Assembly (NCBI GenBank): GCA_030152865.1
Contig: JASLIW010000045.1
Location: 1 to 50,305 of the forward strand
Direction: 5' to 3'
Length of the DNA: 50,305 nucleotides
Source: Bacteroides sp.
GTDB lineage: Bacteria; Bacteroidota; Bacteroidia; Bacteroidales; Bacteroidaceae
A model generated the notes under the pieces. It ran no database searches and was not told the DNA's origin. It saw only the letters and a list, made by a program, of their open reading frames with translations. This document shows positions 7,530 through 15,066 of the stretch, piece by piece. Positions within the stretch are counted from its first letter, which is position 1. Each line of letters opens with the position of its first letter. The position numbers and the translations under genes are program-made.

Positions 7530-8093
7530 ATGAGTATGAAAGTCTTTATAAAAAATATGGTTTGCCCTCGCTGTATCCTTGTGGTTGAGGCTGAGTTTGC
7601 CAAGCTACATATACCTGTGCATCAGGTTAGCTTAGGTGAGGTAGATACTGCTAGGGACTTAACGCTTCAGGAAGAGTCCCAATTGAAGGAGCGTTTGGTG
7701 GAGCTAGGCTTTGAGTGGTTGGACGATAAGCGTACCCGCTTGGTAGATCAGGTAAAGACAGCTATTGTTCAGCTTATTTATAAAGAGCAAGAGCTTAAGG
7801 AAAATCTTTCAGACTACTTGAGTAATCAACTACACTTAGATTATACCTACTTGAGTAATCTATTTTCGGAGATTGAGGGAACTACAATAGAAAAGTACTT
7901 CATAGCTCAGAAGATAGAGCGGGTAAAAGAGCTCCTAGTGTATGATGAGTTATCACTCAGTGAGATAGCAGATTTGCTGAGTTACTCAAGTGTGGCTCAC
8001 CTGAGTTCACAGTTTAAAAAAGTAACTGGGTTTACTCCTACCCAATTTAAGCGTCAAGGTGCTAGTCTGCGCCAGACTATTGATAAGGTGTGA
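7530..8093 (+). CDS. AraC-family regulator with an N-terminal HMA-like metal-binding domain
   Basis: The 187-residue protein starts with a ferredoxin-like HMA-type stretch (VFIKNMVCPRC, Cys12 and Cys15, the position of the CxxC of heavy-metal-associated domains) covering about residues 1-70. It ends with an AraC-type double helix-turn-helix at about residues 95-180: KIERVKELLVYDELSLSEIADLLSYSS, then SSQFKKVTGFTPTQFK. The parts suggest a transcription factor that senses Cu(I) or a similar soft metal through the Cys pair and controls the copper ATPase gene 87 nt downstream. A purine-rich AGGAGAAAG sits directly before the ATG at 7530; the ATG at 7536 (skipping two codons) has better spacing and could be the true start. 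HMA-AraC fusions next to copA occur in other Bacteroidota; the metal is inferred. Confidence 0.85.
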   Translation: MSMKVFIKNMVCPRCILVVEAEFAKLHIPVHQVSLGEVDTARDLTLQEESQLKERLVELGFEWLDDKRTRLVDQVKTAIVQLIYKEQELKENLSDYLSNQLHLDYTYLSNLFSEIEGTTIEKYFIAQKIERVKELLVYDELSLSEIADLLSYSSVAHLSSQFKKVTGFTPTQFKRQGASLRQTIDKV

Positions 8094-8145
8094 ATGATGT
8101 AAATCTATCTGTAAATTGTGTAACAAGCTTTCCTTTCACATCGCC

Positions 8146-8153
8146 TATCTTTG
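8146..8153 (+). promoter_or_regulatory. Putative -7 element of copA
   Basis: TATCTTTG matches TAnnTTTG and lies 28 nt before the copA start, in the 87-base gap after the regulator gene. This suggests copA has its own promoter. No clear -33 is visible, as might be expected for an activator-dependent promoter. Confidence 0.5.
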
Positions 8154-8180
8154 TGTTATCCAGATAATACATAGATACTT

Positions 8181-10643
8181 ATGGCTCAAATTAAAAATAC
8201 TTATCCAGTCTTAGACCTCTCTTGTGCTGCCTGTGCACTACAGGTTGAAAAGACCTTGAATGCACAAGCAGGTGTAAGTCAAGCACAGGTGAATTTTGCT
8301 ACAAACTCTGCTCAAGTGGTGTTTGACTCTCAGCTCACCTCTCCCGAACTATTACAAAAAGCAGTTGAAGATGCCGGTTATGGCTTGCTGATCGAAGCGG
8401 AAGAAATGAAGCCCGAAGCGGTAGGTGACTTGCATGATCAAAAGTTTAAACAACTCAAGAAAAAGACTTTGTGGGCTATTGTTTTGGCGCTACCTGTTGC
8501 AGTTATTGGTATGTTTTATCCAGAATTACCTTATGCAAATTACATCATGTGGGCTTTGACCACAGTGGTGTTATTTGGACTGGGAAAAGACTTCTTTGTT
8601 AACGCCTGGAATCAGGCCAAGCACGGAACCTCCAATATGGATACACTTGTTGCCTTGAGCACGGGAGTGGCTTATTTATTTAGTGTGTTCAACACCTTAT
8701 TTCCTTCTTTTTGGACAGAACGTGGTCTGGAGCCTCATGTTTATTTTGAGGCAGCTGCTGTTATTGTCGCTTTTATCTTGATTGGGCGTTTGCTGGAAGA
8801 GAAAGCAAAAAGCAATACTTCTACTGCGATACGTAAGCTAATGGGTTTACAGCCCCAGCAGTTGATTCGGATTCGTGAGGGAGTGCAGGAGCTGATTCCC
8901 CTAGAAGAGGTAGCAGTAGCCGATATTTTACTGGTCAAGCCAGGAGAAAAAGTGGCCGTCGATGGTAAAGTGGTTCAAGGCTCCTCTTTTGTAGATGAAA
9001 GCATGCTAAGTGGAGAATCTATACCAGTTGAAAAGGGGGTAGGTAGTGCGGTCTTTGCTGGCACCATCAATCAGAAAGGGAGCTTGCAATTCCAAGCCAC
9101 AAAAGTGGGTTCACAAACTCTGCTGGCACAGATCATAGCCTTAGTACAAGAAGCTCAGGGGAGTAAAGCTCCTGTCCAGAAAATGGTGGATAAGGTGGCA
9201 AGTATCTTTGTGCCTGTAGTTATTGGTATTGCGCTATTTTCTTTTGCTGTTTGGATGCTATTTGGTGGTCAAAATGCCTTTACTCAGGCTTTACTCTCAC
9301 TAGTGACTGTACTTGTTATCGCTTGCCCTTGTGCTTTAGGCTTAGCTACACCTACCGCTATAATGGTGGGAATGGGCAAAGGCGCTGAAAACGGCATCTT
9401 AATAAAAGATGCGGAGAGTTTGGAGTTGGCTAAGAAGATTAATGCCGTTGTTTTGGATAAGACAGGTACACTTACAGAAGGTAAGCCACGGGTCACGGCG
9501 GTTAGTTGGCAGAATCCTAGTCAGCTAGCTATCAGCATACTTGTGAGTATGGAACGTCTTTCTGAGCATCCGCTAGCCGATGCGGTGGTAGAACACTTTA
9601 AAGACGTAGCCTTTGTAGAGTTGAGTGATTTTCAAAGCTTAACGGGCTCAGGTGTGCAAGCTAAGTATGAGGGTGAAACCTACTATATCGGTAATGCCAA
9701 GCTTATGCGGGAGCATGATATTCTTTGTGCTGAGCAGCTTAAGGAGCTAGCAGAGAAGTATGCACAATCTGCTCAAACTGTGATTTGGTTTGCCAATGCC
9801 AAAGAAGCTTTGGCGGTAGTAGCCATAGCAGATCAGCTCAAGCCCACCTCTAAGGCAGCTGTAAAAGAACTCCATCGTTTAGGTATTGAGGTTTATATGC
9901 TTACGGGTGATAACCCAATGACAGCTGCAGCGATATCTAAAGAATTAGGCCTAGATCAGTATCAGGCAGAGGTGCTACCAGCCGACAAGGAACATTTTGT
10001 GCGAGAACTACAGCTTCAAGGGAAGGTTGTTGCTATGGTGGGAGATGGTATCAATGATAGTGCAGCCTTGGCCCGAGCAGATGTGAGTATTGCGATGGGA
10101 CAAGGAAGTGATATTGCTATGGATGTAGCCAAAATGACAATTATTTCATCCGATCTGATGAAAATCCCTATGGCTATAGAGCTGTCTAAACAAACAGTTC
10201 GCACGATTCGTCAAAATTTATTCTGGGCTTTTATATACAATATCATAGGTATTCCGATTGCTGCGGGCATACTGTATCCTATTAATGGTTTTTTACTAAA
10301 CCCAATGATTGCTAGTGCAGCAATGGCCTTGAGTAGTGTTAGTGTGGTGAGCAATAGCTTACGCTTAAAATGGAAGGGACTCCAGCGATACCCCTTAAGA
10401 GATAAAGATGTTTTACTTTTAAAATCAAATGATATGGAATTTAAGTATGAAGTAACAGAAATGATGTGTGCACACTGTCATGCCCGAGTTCAAAAAGCAC
10501 TTAGTAGTGTAGAGGGGGTGATTCATGTTGAAGTTAAAGCGCCAAAAACAGTTGTACTTACTAGCGCCCGAGAGATTGATTTAGCTACTCTGCAAGCAGC
10601 TCTTACGGCTGTGGGTGAATACCAAATAAGCCAGGCAGGTTAA
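8181..10643 (+). CDS. copA: Copper-exporting P1B-type ATPase with N- and C-terminal HMA domains
   Basis: This 820-residue inner-membrane pump should expel Cu(I) using ATP. An N-terminal HMA domain carries Cys15-Ala-Ala-Cys18. The membrane metal site is Cys382-Pro-Cys384 in the IACPCALGLATPTA helix. The phosphorylation motif DKTGTLTEG starts at Asp426, SEHPLADAV is the nucleotide-binding HP motif of P1B ATPases, and GDGIND lies near residue 622. After the last membrane helices there is a second HMA domain at the extreme C terminus (MMCAHCHARVQ, Cys763 and Cys766). A C-terminal HMA is less usual than N-terminal ones and may act in regulation or as a built-in chaperone. It lies just downstream of the HMA-AraC regulator. 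The CPC motif and Met/Asn/Ser-rich last helices (SAAMALSSVSVVSNSLRL) favour Cu over Zn or Cd. Confidence 0.95.
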   Translation: MAQIKNTYPVLDLSCAACALQVEKTLNAQAGVSQAQVNFATNSAQVVFDSQLTSPELLQKAVEDAGYGLLIEAEEMKPEAVGDLHDQKFKQLKKKTLWAIVLALPVAVIGMFYPELPYANYIMWALTTVVLFGLGKDFFVNAWNQAKHGTSNMDTLVALSTGVAYLFSVFNTLFPSFWTERGLEPHVYFEAAAVIVAFILIGRLLEEKAKSNTSTAIRKLMGLQPQQLIRIREGVQELIPLEEVAVADILLVKPGEKVAVDGKVVQGSSFVDESMLSGESIPVEKGVGSAVFAGTINQKGSLQFQATKVGSQTLLAQIIALVQEAQGSKAPVQKMVDKVASIFVPVVIGIALFSFAVWMLFGGQNAFTQALLSLVTVLVIACPCALGLATPTAIMVGMGKGAENGILIKDAESLELAKKINAVVLDKTGTLTEGKPRVTAVSWQNPSQLAISILVSMERLSEHPLADAVVEHFKDVAFVELSDFQSLTGSGVQAKYEGETYYIGNAKLMREHDILCAEQLKELAEKYAQSAQTVIWFANAKEALAVVAIADQLKPTSKAAVKELHRLGIEVYMLTGDNPMTAAAISKELGLDQYQAEVLPADKEHFVRELQLQGKVVAMVGDGINDSAALARADVSIAMGQGSDIAMDVAKMTIISSDLMKIPMAIELSKQTVRTIRQNLFWAFIYNIIGIPIAAGILYPINGFLLNPMIASAAMALSSVSVVSNSLRLKWKGLQRYPLRDKDVLLLKSNDMEFKYEVTEMMCAHCHARVQKALSSVEGVIHVEVKAPKTVVLTSAREIDLATLQAALTAVGEYQISQAG

Positions 10644-10674
10644 TCTTTAAGTCATCAGAATAGGGTAGTTTGTT

Positions 10675-10709
10675 AGGTCCCTGATACAAGCCTCTTGTGT
10701 CAGGGACCT
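10675..10709 (+). terminator. Long hairpin downstream of copA, part of a dispersed repeat
   Basis: A 16-bp stem with one T-G wobble (AGGTCCCTGATACAAG at 10675-10690, loop CCT, CTTGTGTCAGGGACCT at 10694-10709). It could end copA transcripts but lacks a good T tract. The same CCCTGATACAAG string occurs in the repeat copy at 49377, so it may be a repeat element rather than a plain terminator. Confidence 0.5.
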
Positions 10710-10752
10710 TTGCTTGTTACATCCCTGAGGGAAGGGGCAAAGGTCAGGGTCA
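10675..10752. repeat. Dispersed CCCTGA-rich intergenic repeat, copy A
   Basis: It contains CCCTGATACAAG (10679-10690), TCAGGGA (10700-10706), TACATCCCTGA (10718-10728) and TCAGGGT followed by CAAAAAAA (10744-). Copy B near 49377 shares the 12-mer and the 11-mer in the same order, and ends TCAGGATCAAAAAA. The repeat lies wholly between genes and abuts a terminator. Copy C near 25391 is a shorter relative. Confidence 0.55.
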
Positions 10753-10763
10753 AAAAAAGAAGC

Positions 10764-10796
10764 ATAAAAAAGGTCACTGATTTCTCAATGACCTTT
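10764..10796 (-). terminator. Rho-independent terminator of tRNA-Lys
   Basis: On the minus strand a 12-bp stem with one mismatch (AAAGGTCATTGA, loop GAAA, TCAGTGACCTTT) runs into a T tract, four bases after the tRNA 3' end. Confidence 0.85.
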
Positions 10797-10799
10797 CTG

Positions 10800-10872
10800 T
10801 GATCCGTCTGGGGCTCGAACCCAGGACCCCAACATTAAAAGTGTTGTGCTCTACCTACTGAGCTAACGAATC
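10800..10872 (-). tRNA. tRNA-Lys (anticodon UUU)
   Basis: Read on the minus strand, the 73-nt gene has a 7-bp acceptor stem (GATTCGT with ACGGATC, one G-U pair), a D arm with the usual GCTCAGT-AGGT-AGAGC, an anticodon stem CAACA/TGTTG closing the loop CTTTTAA with anticodon TTT, a short variable region, and a T arm with the loop GGTTCGAGCCC. The 3' CCA is not encoded (discriminator A is followed by CA). It has its own promoter and terminator. Confidence 0.95.
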
Positions 10873-10898
10873 AAACCTTTATTGCGGTTAAGCGGTTG

Positions 10899-10930
10899 CA
10901 AATATAGGTGTATTTATTAGTCTGAGCAAG
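10899..10930 (-). promoter_or_regulatory. Putative promoter of tRNA-Lys
   Basis: On the minus strand CTTG (10930-10927), a 20-nt spacer and TATATTTG (10906-10899) fit the Bacteroidota -33/-7 pattern, with about 20 nt between the predicted transcription start and the tRNA 5' end. Confidence 0.55.
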
Positions 10931-10947
10931 TGTTTTCTAATATTATT

Positions 10948-12102
10948 TTAGGATTGTTTGGGAGGGTTTATGCTTTCGTCTTGATTATCAGTGTCTTTGT
11001 CTGGGCAAGGTTTAAATACTTTTTCTCTGTGAATGATAAATCTTTGGTAATACGATAAGATAAGTGTGGTTAGAGGTAGGGCTATAATCATGCCGATTAG
11101 TCCCATGAGTGAACCCCAAATAGAGAGTGAAAGTAAGATAATAGCAGGATTGAGCCCTGTGATTTTGCCCATAATCTTAGGCACAATAAAGCCATCTTGG
11201 ATTACTTGTACAACAGCAAATACGACAAAAGCCGAGGCCAATACAATCCAAAAGTTGGTTCCTGTGTCTGCAGCTTTCAGGATAGCTAAAAGTATAGTTG
11301 GAATAAAGCCTATGATTTGCAAGTAAGGTACCATATTGAGTAGGCCAATAAAAAGTCCAAGACCAATAGCCAATGGAAAATCGATGATAAGGAAACCAAT
11401 GCTCATAAGAATGCCTACACAAAGAGCGACCAAAGCCTGACCTCTAAAGTAGCGATTCATACCTGTTTGGATATCATCGATTAAGGATTGTGTGAAAGGT
11501 CTGTACTTTTTAGGTAGTAGTGTTACCCATCCTTCTGCAATAGACTCATAATCCAGCAGAATGAAGACAACATATAGGAACATTAAGAAGAAGGTAAAGA
11601 GGTTGATCAGGAAATTGACAGACTCTGAAAGAATAGCCCACACTTTAGGTAGAGCTTGCTGTATGCCTGTCATAAAGCTTTCGAAATCAAAAAGATTAGC
11701 AATAGCCTCGAGATCAACATATTCTTGAATGAAAGCAGATAGTGAGCGAGGAATATGAGAATCCTCACCCATGCCGTTGGCCATATAGTCCATAAATAAG
11801 TTTTTAACTCGGCCTATCTCCACAATCAGAGGCGGTATAAGCAGGTAGGTAGCTAAAACGCCCAAAAAACCAAGAATAAGTAAGGCACAGAATATGGATA
11901 GTGGTCTGCTCTTGAGTCGCAGTTTGTATTGGAAGAACTTAACGAGTGGATAAATCATATAAGCGATAATCCAAGCAACAAAAAAGGGAAGAAGTACTCC
12001 TCGCAGTCGATTAATCAGCATGAGGGCTGCTATGATACCTACGGCCACAATTGTGCCACGTATAAAACGGTCAAAGGTTATTTTTTTGCGCGGGTCTTCC
12101 AT
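10948..12102 (-). CDS. AI-2E/PerM family membrane protein
   Basis: The 384-residue protein has the layout of the AI-2E transporter (UPF0118/PerM) family: two or three helices at the N terminus (VAVGIIAALMLINRLRGVLLPFF), a polar stretch of about 90 residues, then a block of five or so C-terminal helices. The family signature regions are present: YFRGQALVALCVGILMSIGFL, then GLGLFIGLLNMVPYLQIIGFIPTILLAI, and GLNPAIILLSLSIWGSLMGLIGMIIALPL. Members include TqsA (autoinducer-2 export) and Na+/H+ antiporters, so the substrate here is open. It lies 73 nt downstream of thymidine kinase on the same strand and may share its transcript. The C-terminal tail is charged and probably cytoplasmic. Confidence 0.9.
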   Translation of the reverse strand: MEDPRKKITFDRFIRGTIVAVGIIAALMLINRLRGVLLPFFVAWIIAYMIYPLVKFFQYKLRLKSRPLSIFCALLILGFLGVLATYLLIPPLIVEIGRVKNLFMDYMANGMGEDSHIPRSLSAFIQEYVDLEAIANLFDFESFMTGIQQALPKVWAILSESVNFLINLFTFFLMFLYVVFILLDYESIAEGWVTLLPKKYRPFTQSLIDDIQTGMNRYFRGQALVALCVGILMSIGFLIIDFPLAIGLGLFIGLLNMVPYLQIIGFIPTILLAILKAADTGTNFWIVLASAFVVFAVVQVIQDGFIVPKIMGKITGLNPAIILLSLSIWGSLMGLIGMIIALPLTTLILSYYQRFIIHREKVFKPCPDKDTDNQDESINPPKQS

Positions 12103-12175
12103 TTTGATTTCTGATTTTAGGTATTTGATTGGGTGTTGCGTATCGTGTTAAGTTATTCACTGAGATGCATAAGGA

Positions 12176-12763
12176 CTATCGTTGTTGGGTAGCCTGAATA
12201 TAGCATTTGCGACACAAAGGTTCATATCGCTCTGTTTCACCTAATAAGACTTGCTTGTCGCAAGCTACAGTACGGTGGGAGAAAAGAGCGAGGCTACCAC
12301 ACTTAACGCAGATGGCATGCACCTTAGTGACCTCTTCAGCTATTGCGCAAAGATGGGGTATTGGGCCAAAAGGAGTTCCTTTGAAATCCATATCTAGGCC
12401 AGCTACAATTACACGCACTCCCATGTTTGCAAGTTCAGAGCAGGTTTTTACTAAGCCTTGATCGAAAAACTGAGCTTCATCAATACCTACTACATCTACA
12501 TTAGAGGCTAGTAGCAAAATGCTAGAAGATGAATCTACCGGGGTGGATTGGATGCAGTTTTGATCATGGGATACTACTTCATCTTCAGAATACCGGACAT
12601 CTACAGTAGGCTTGAAAATTTCCACTTTCTGCTTAGCAAACTTAGCTCTTTTAAGTCTACGGATGAGCTCTTCTGTTTTTCCTGAAAACATGGAGCCACA
12701 GATTACTTCGATTCTACCTCGTCTGCTTGTCTCTTGTGTTTGATCTTCTGAAAATAGTCCCAT
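12176..12763 (-). CDS. tdk: Thymidine kinase, type II
   Basis: This 195-residue cytoplasmic enzyme phosphorylates thymidine with ATP in pyrimidine salvage. The P-loop GSMFSGKT is at residues 23-30. The DEAQFF segment, with the catalytic Glu96, follows. The C-terminal lasso region carries two Cys pairs (CVKC and CRKC) expected to bind zinc. I start at the ATG at 12763 rather than the in-frame ATG at 12787. The Bacteroidales proteins I know begin at about this point, and a TAnnTTTG element at 12792-12785 puts the transcription start downstream of the longer start. Divergent from the gene at 12870; the AI-2E gene follows on the same strand. Confidence 0.93.
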   Translation of the reverse strand: MGLFSEDQTQETSRRGRIEVICGSMFSGKTEELIRRLKRAKFAKQKVEIFKPTVDVRYSEDEVVSHDQNCIQSTPVDSSSSILLLASNVDVVGIDEAQFFDQGLVKTCSELANMGVRVIVAGLDMDFKGTPFGPIPHLCAIAEEVTKVHAICVKCGSLALFSHRTVACDKQVLLGETERYEPLCRKCYIQATQQR

Positions 12764-12784
12764 AATTGATGCTTTATGACTATG

Positions 12785-12792
12785 CAAAAATA
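12785..12792 (-). promoter_or_regulatory. Putative -7 element of tdk
   Basis: The minus strand reads TATTTTTG. Transcription would start near 12779, which leaves only the ATG at 12763 usable and decides the tdk start. Confidence 0.5.
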
Positions 12793-12834
12793 ATACTTTT
12801 GTTCACTATACCTTATAAAGTAATTATTTATTTC

Positions 12835-12842
12835 TACATTTG
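12835..12842 (+). promoter_or_regulatory. Putative -7 element of the 12870 operon
   Basis: TACATTTG (TAnnTTTG) lies 28 nt before the start at 12870. A second match, TACTTTTG at 12794-12801, lies further upstream and could be an alternative. Confidence 0.4.
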
Positions 12843-12869
12843 TCTAACTAGTCAAAGATAGATTTACGC

Positions 12870-13421
12870 ATGAAAAAACTTCTTACAGATATTGAGTTAG
12901 ACTTTTATGAATTAAAATGTCTATTAGAATACCTAGATAAGAGTCCAGAGGATAAACAGCTCTTTCGAGTAACAGCGCGTAGCTTAGTGCATCTTTCTCA
13001 GCGAGTAGAAAAGTTGCGTGAGGAGTTTGGACAGCACTATGTAGCACCTGCATCGACAAGTGAGGCAGGCAATGAGCCAAGTCCACTACAAGATCTTGTT
13101 GTAGAAGAGACAGAGAAAGTTCTAGATGAACCAGTAGAGGCAGCTCCTGCTGAGGCTTCTCAGTTCAGTCAAGCTGAAGAGCTCGAGCCCTTAGCTCCAA
13201 CGCAGATGTATCGTGCTTTAAGCTTAAACGATGTTTTTAGATATTCTAGGGAGTTGTTTAGTAATGATACTTCGCGTTTGAAAGCAGTAATGGGTAAAAT
13301 GGAAGAACTCGGTGCTTATGAGCAGGCTATAGCTTACTTAGCAGAAAAAGTAGATTGCAACTTAGATGCTGTGGCTTATCAAGACATGGATGACTTCCTA
13401 AAAGCATATTTCAAAAATTAG
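12870..13421 (+). CDS. Conserved unknown protein encoded between tdk and rsmI
   Basis: The 183-residue protein has no signal peptide or membrane segment. Residues 1-55 (ELDFYELKCLLEYL, then VTARSLVHLSQRVEKL) are predicted helical. Residues about 60-105 are low-complexity and rich in Pro, Ala and Glu, probably a flexible linker. The C-terminal 70 residues (ALSLNDVFRYSRELFSNDTS, then ending DMDDFLKAYFKN) form a helical domain that I believe is conserved in Bacteroidales at this locus. No catalytic residues stand out. It is first in an operon with rsmI (5-nt gap) and the lipoprotein gene, so a role near ribosomes is possible but not shown. Cytoplasmic location is inferred. Confidence 0.8.
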   Translation: MKKLLTDIELDFYELKCLLEYLDKSPEDKQLFRVTARSLVHLSQRVEKLREEFGQHYVAPASTSEAGNEPSPLQDLVVEETEKVLDEPVEAAPAEASQFSQAEELEPLAPTQMYRALSLNDVFRYSRELFSNDTSRLKAVMGKMEELGAYEQAIAYLAEKVDCNLDAVAYQDMDDFLKAYFKN

Positions 13422-13426
13422 AAGTG

Positions 13427-14104
13427 ATGGGCAAGTTAATAGTCGTACCAACCCCAGTTGGCAACTTAGAAGATATGACTTTCAGAGCCATAAAAGTACT
13501 GAAAGAAGTTGACTTAATTTTAGCGGAAGATACACGGACCTCTAGTGTCTTGCTTAAGCATTATGATATCCATAATCCATTACAGTCACACCACAAGTAC
13601 AATGAACATAAGACCGTTGAAAGTGTTGTTAATAGAATAAAGGCAGGCGAAAATATTGCACTAATCTCTGATGCTGGAACACCAGCTATTTCAGATCCTG
13701 GCTTTCTAGTTGTTCGCGAATGTGTAAAGAATAATATTGAGGTGCAATGTTTGCCAGGAGCTACTGCGATGATACCTGCAGTGGTGATGTCAGGTTTGCC
13801 CAATGATCGTTTTTGCTTTGAAGGGTTCTTACCTCAAAAAAAGGGGAGGGTGACCAAGATGAAATCTCTTATTGATGAAGAGCGAACCATGATATTTTAT
13901 GAGTCTCCTTATCGCTTAGTGAAGACACTTGGTCAGTTTGAAGAATACTTAGGCGGAGAGCGCTTGGTTTCTGTTTCAAGGGAGATTTCAAAAATTCATG
14001 AAGAGACTATTCGAGGAACTGTAACAGAAGTAAAATCTCACTTTGAAAAGAACGAACCTCGAGGTGAAATTGTTATTGTATTAGGAGGAGTAGAGAAGAA
14101 ATAA
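13427..14104 (+). CDS. rsmI: 16S rRNA (cytidine1402-2'-O)-methyltransferase RsmI
   Basis: This 225-residue SAM-dependent enzyme should 2'-O-methylate C1402 in the decoding centre of 16S rRNA. The tetrapyrrole-methylase fold is recognisable from the N-terminal VVPTPVGNLEDMTFRAI, the AEDTRTSSVLL segment, the ALISDAGTPAISDPG loop, PGATAMIPAVVMSGLP and the FEGFLPQKK motif. E. coli RsmI has 286 residues; this one lacks the small C-terminal extra domain, as I recall for Bacteroidota members. An in-frame GTG three bases earlier (13424) is possible, but the ATG at 13427 gives the family-typical MGKLIVVPTPVGNL start. It lies 5 nt after the preceding gene and 27 nt before the lipoprotein gene. Confidence 0.94.
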   Translation: MGKLIVVPTPVGNLEDMTFRAIKVLKEVDLILAEDTRTSSVLLKHYDIHNPLQSHHKYNEHKTVESVVNRIKAGENIALISDAGTPAISDPGFLVVRECVKNNIEVQCLPGATAMIPAVVMSGLPNDRFCFEGFLPQKKGRVTKMKSLIDEERTMIFYESPYRLVKTLGQFEEYLGGERLVSVSREISKIHEETIRGTVTEVKSHFEKNEPRGEIVIVLGGVEKK

Positions 14105-14131
14105 CTTTGGTTATATTTAAAATAGGAACAT

Positions 14132-15001
14132 ATGAAAAAGAGTTTACTTTTAGTATTATCGTGTGTAGTTCTACTGGCATCTTGTGATTTTGGCAAGAGC
14201 AGTGATCTAAAAAAACAAAATGATGAGTTAGCTCTTCAGTTATCTCAGAAAGATAAAGAGTTAGATGAGTTCTTGGGTGTATTTAATGAGATCCAAGAAG
14301 GGTTTAAACAAATTAACTTGGCGGAAGACAGAGTAGATCTTCAAAGAGGATCCATGTCAGAGCAAGGTGCCACTGTACGTGAGCGAATAAAAGATGACAT
14401 GGGTTTTATTGCAAAAACCATGGAGGACAATAAAGCGAAAATTGCAGAACTAGAAAAACTACTCGCTAAGTCAAAAAATAGCTCAGCAAATGTTTCTCGC
14501 ACTTTGACACTTCTAAAACAAGAGTTAGAAGAAAAGACCAATAGAATAGGTGAGTTACAAGCAGAGTTGGCAGCTAAGAATATTCGTATCCAAGAGTTGG
14601 ACGCAGCGGTGAGCAATTTGGCGGCAGATGTTGAGTCACTTGCTGAAGCCAATGATGCTAAAGCAGAAGCGGTTGAAGAACAAGACCGTTTACTAAATAC
14701 AGCTTGGTTTGTTTTTGGAACAAAAGCAGAGTTGAAAGACCAAAAGATCTTATCAGGAGGAAGCCTATTAAAATCTGGTGAGTTAATGAAAGGTGAGTTC
14801 AACCGTGACTATTTTACAGAGATAGATATAAGAACTACTAAAACTTTTGAGTTTTACTCTAAGAAGGTAAAAGTACTTACCTCTCACCCCGAAGGCTCTT
14901 ATACACTGGATAAAAACAGCAAAGGGGAGTACTCGTTGACTGTGACCAATGCTAAAGACTTCTGGAGTGTAAGCAAGTATTTAGTGGTACAAGTGAGATA
15001 A
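14132..15001 (+). CDS. Coiled-coil lipoprotein, possibly Cbp1-type adhesin family
   Basis: The 289-residue protein has a lipoprotein signal peptide with lipobox LLASC (Cys18), so it should be lipidated and exported. Residues about 25-190 are heptad-rich (KKQNDELALQLSQKDKEL, then repeats of the EL-x-x-K and NRIGEL kind) and should form long coiled coils. The last 100 residues (TAWFVFGTKAELKDQKIL onward to KYLVVQVR) look like a small beta domain. This layout resembles the Bacteroides fragilis collagen-binding Cbp1 family as I remember it; I cannot check by alignment, and binding to collagen is not shown by the sequence. It is the last gene of the operon starting at 12870 and is closed by a strong terminator. 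Surface exposure is uncertain: Asp19 right after the Cys is followed by Phe, not by a clear surface-export signal. Confidence 0.8.
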   Translation: MKKSLLLVLSCVVLLASCDFGKSSDLKKQNDELALQLSQKDKELDEFLGVFNEIQEGFKQINLAEDRVDLQRGSMSEQGATVRERIKDDMGFIAKTMEDNKAKIAELEKLLAKSKNSSANVSRTLTLLKQELEEKTNRIGELQAELAAKNIRIQELDAAVSNLAADVESLAEANDAKAEAVEEQDRLLNTAWFVFGTKAELKDQKILSGGSLLKSGELMKGEFNRDYFTEIDIRTTKTFEFYSKKVKVLTSHPEGSYTLDKNSKGEYSLTVTNAKDFWSVSKYLVVQVR

Positions 15002-15022
15002 GTAATTTTTAGATAAATATAG

Positions 15023-15054
15023 AAAGAGTGAACCAAGTGTTCACTCTTTTTTTT
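15023..15054 (+). terminator. Rho-independent terminator after the coiled-coil lipoprotein gene
   Basis: A perfect 11-bp stem (AAAGAGTGAAC, loop CAAGT, GTTCACTCTTT) ends in a T run. It shows that the in-frame TTG or other codons near 15028 cannot start the next gene. Confidence 0.9.
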
Positions 15055-15066
15055 ATAATAAGAAAA

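Noticed and set aside
12764..12787. Eight extra N-terminal residues for thymidine kinase.
   Set aside because: They overlap the predicted promoter and are not in keeping with the family start.
14341..14802. A 153-codon minus-strand open frame opposite the coiled-coil lipoprotein gene.
   Set aside because: It is Ser/Ala-rich low complexity, arising from the antisense of Glu/Lys/Leu codons; no start signal.
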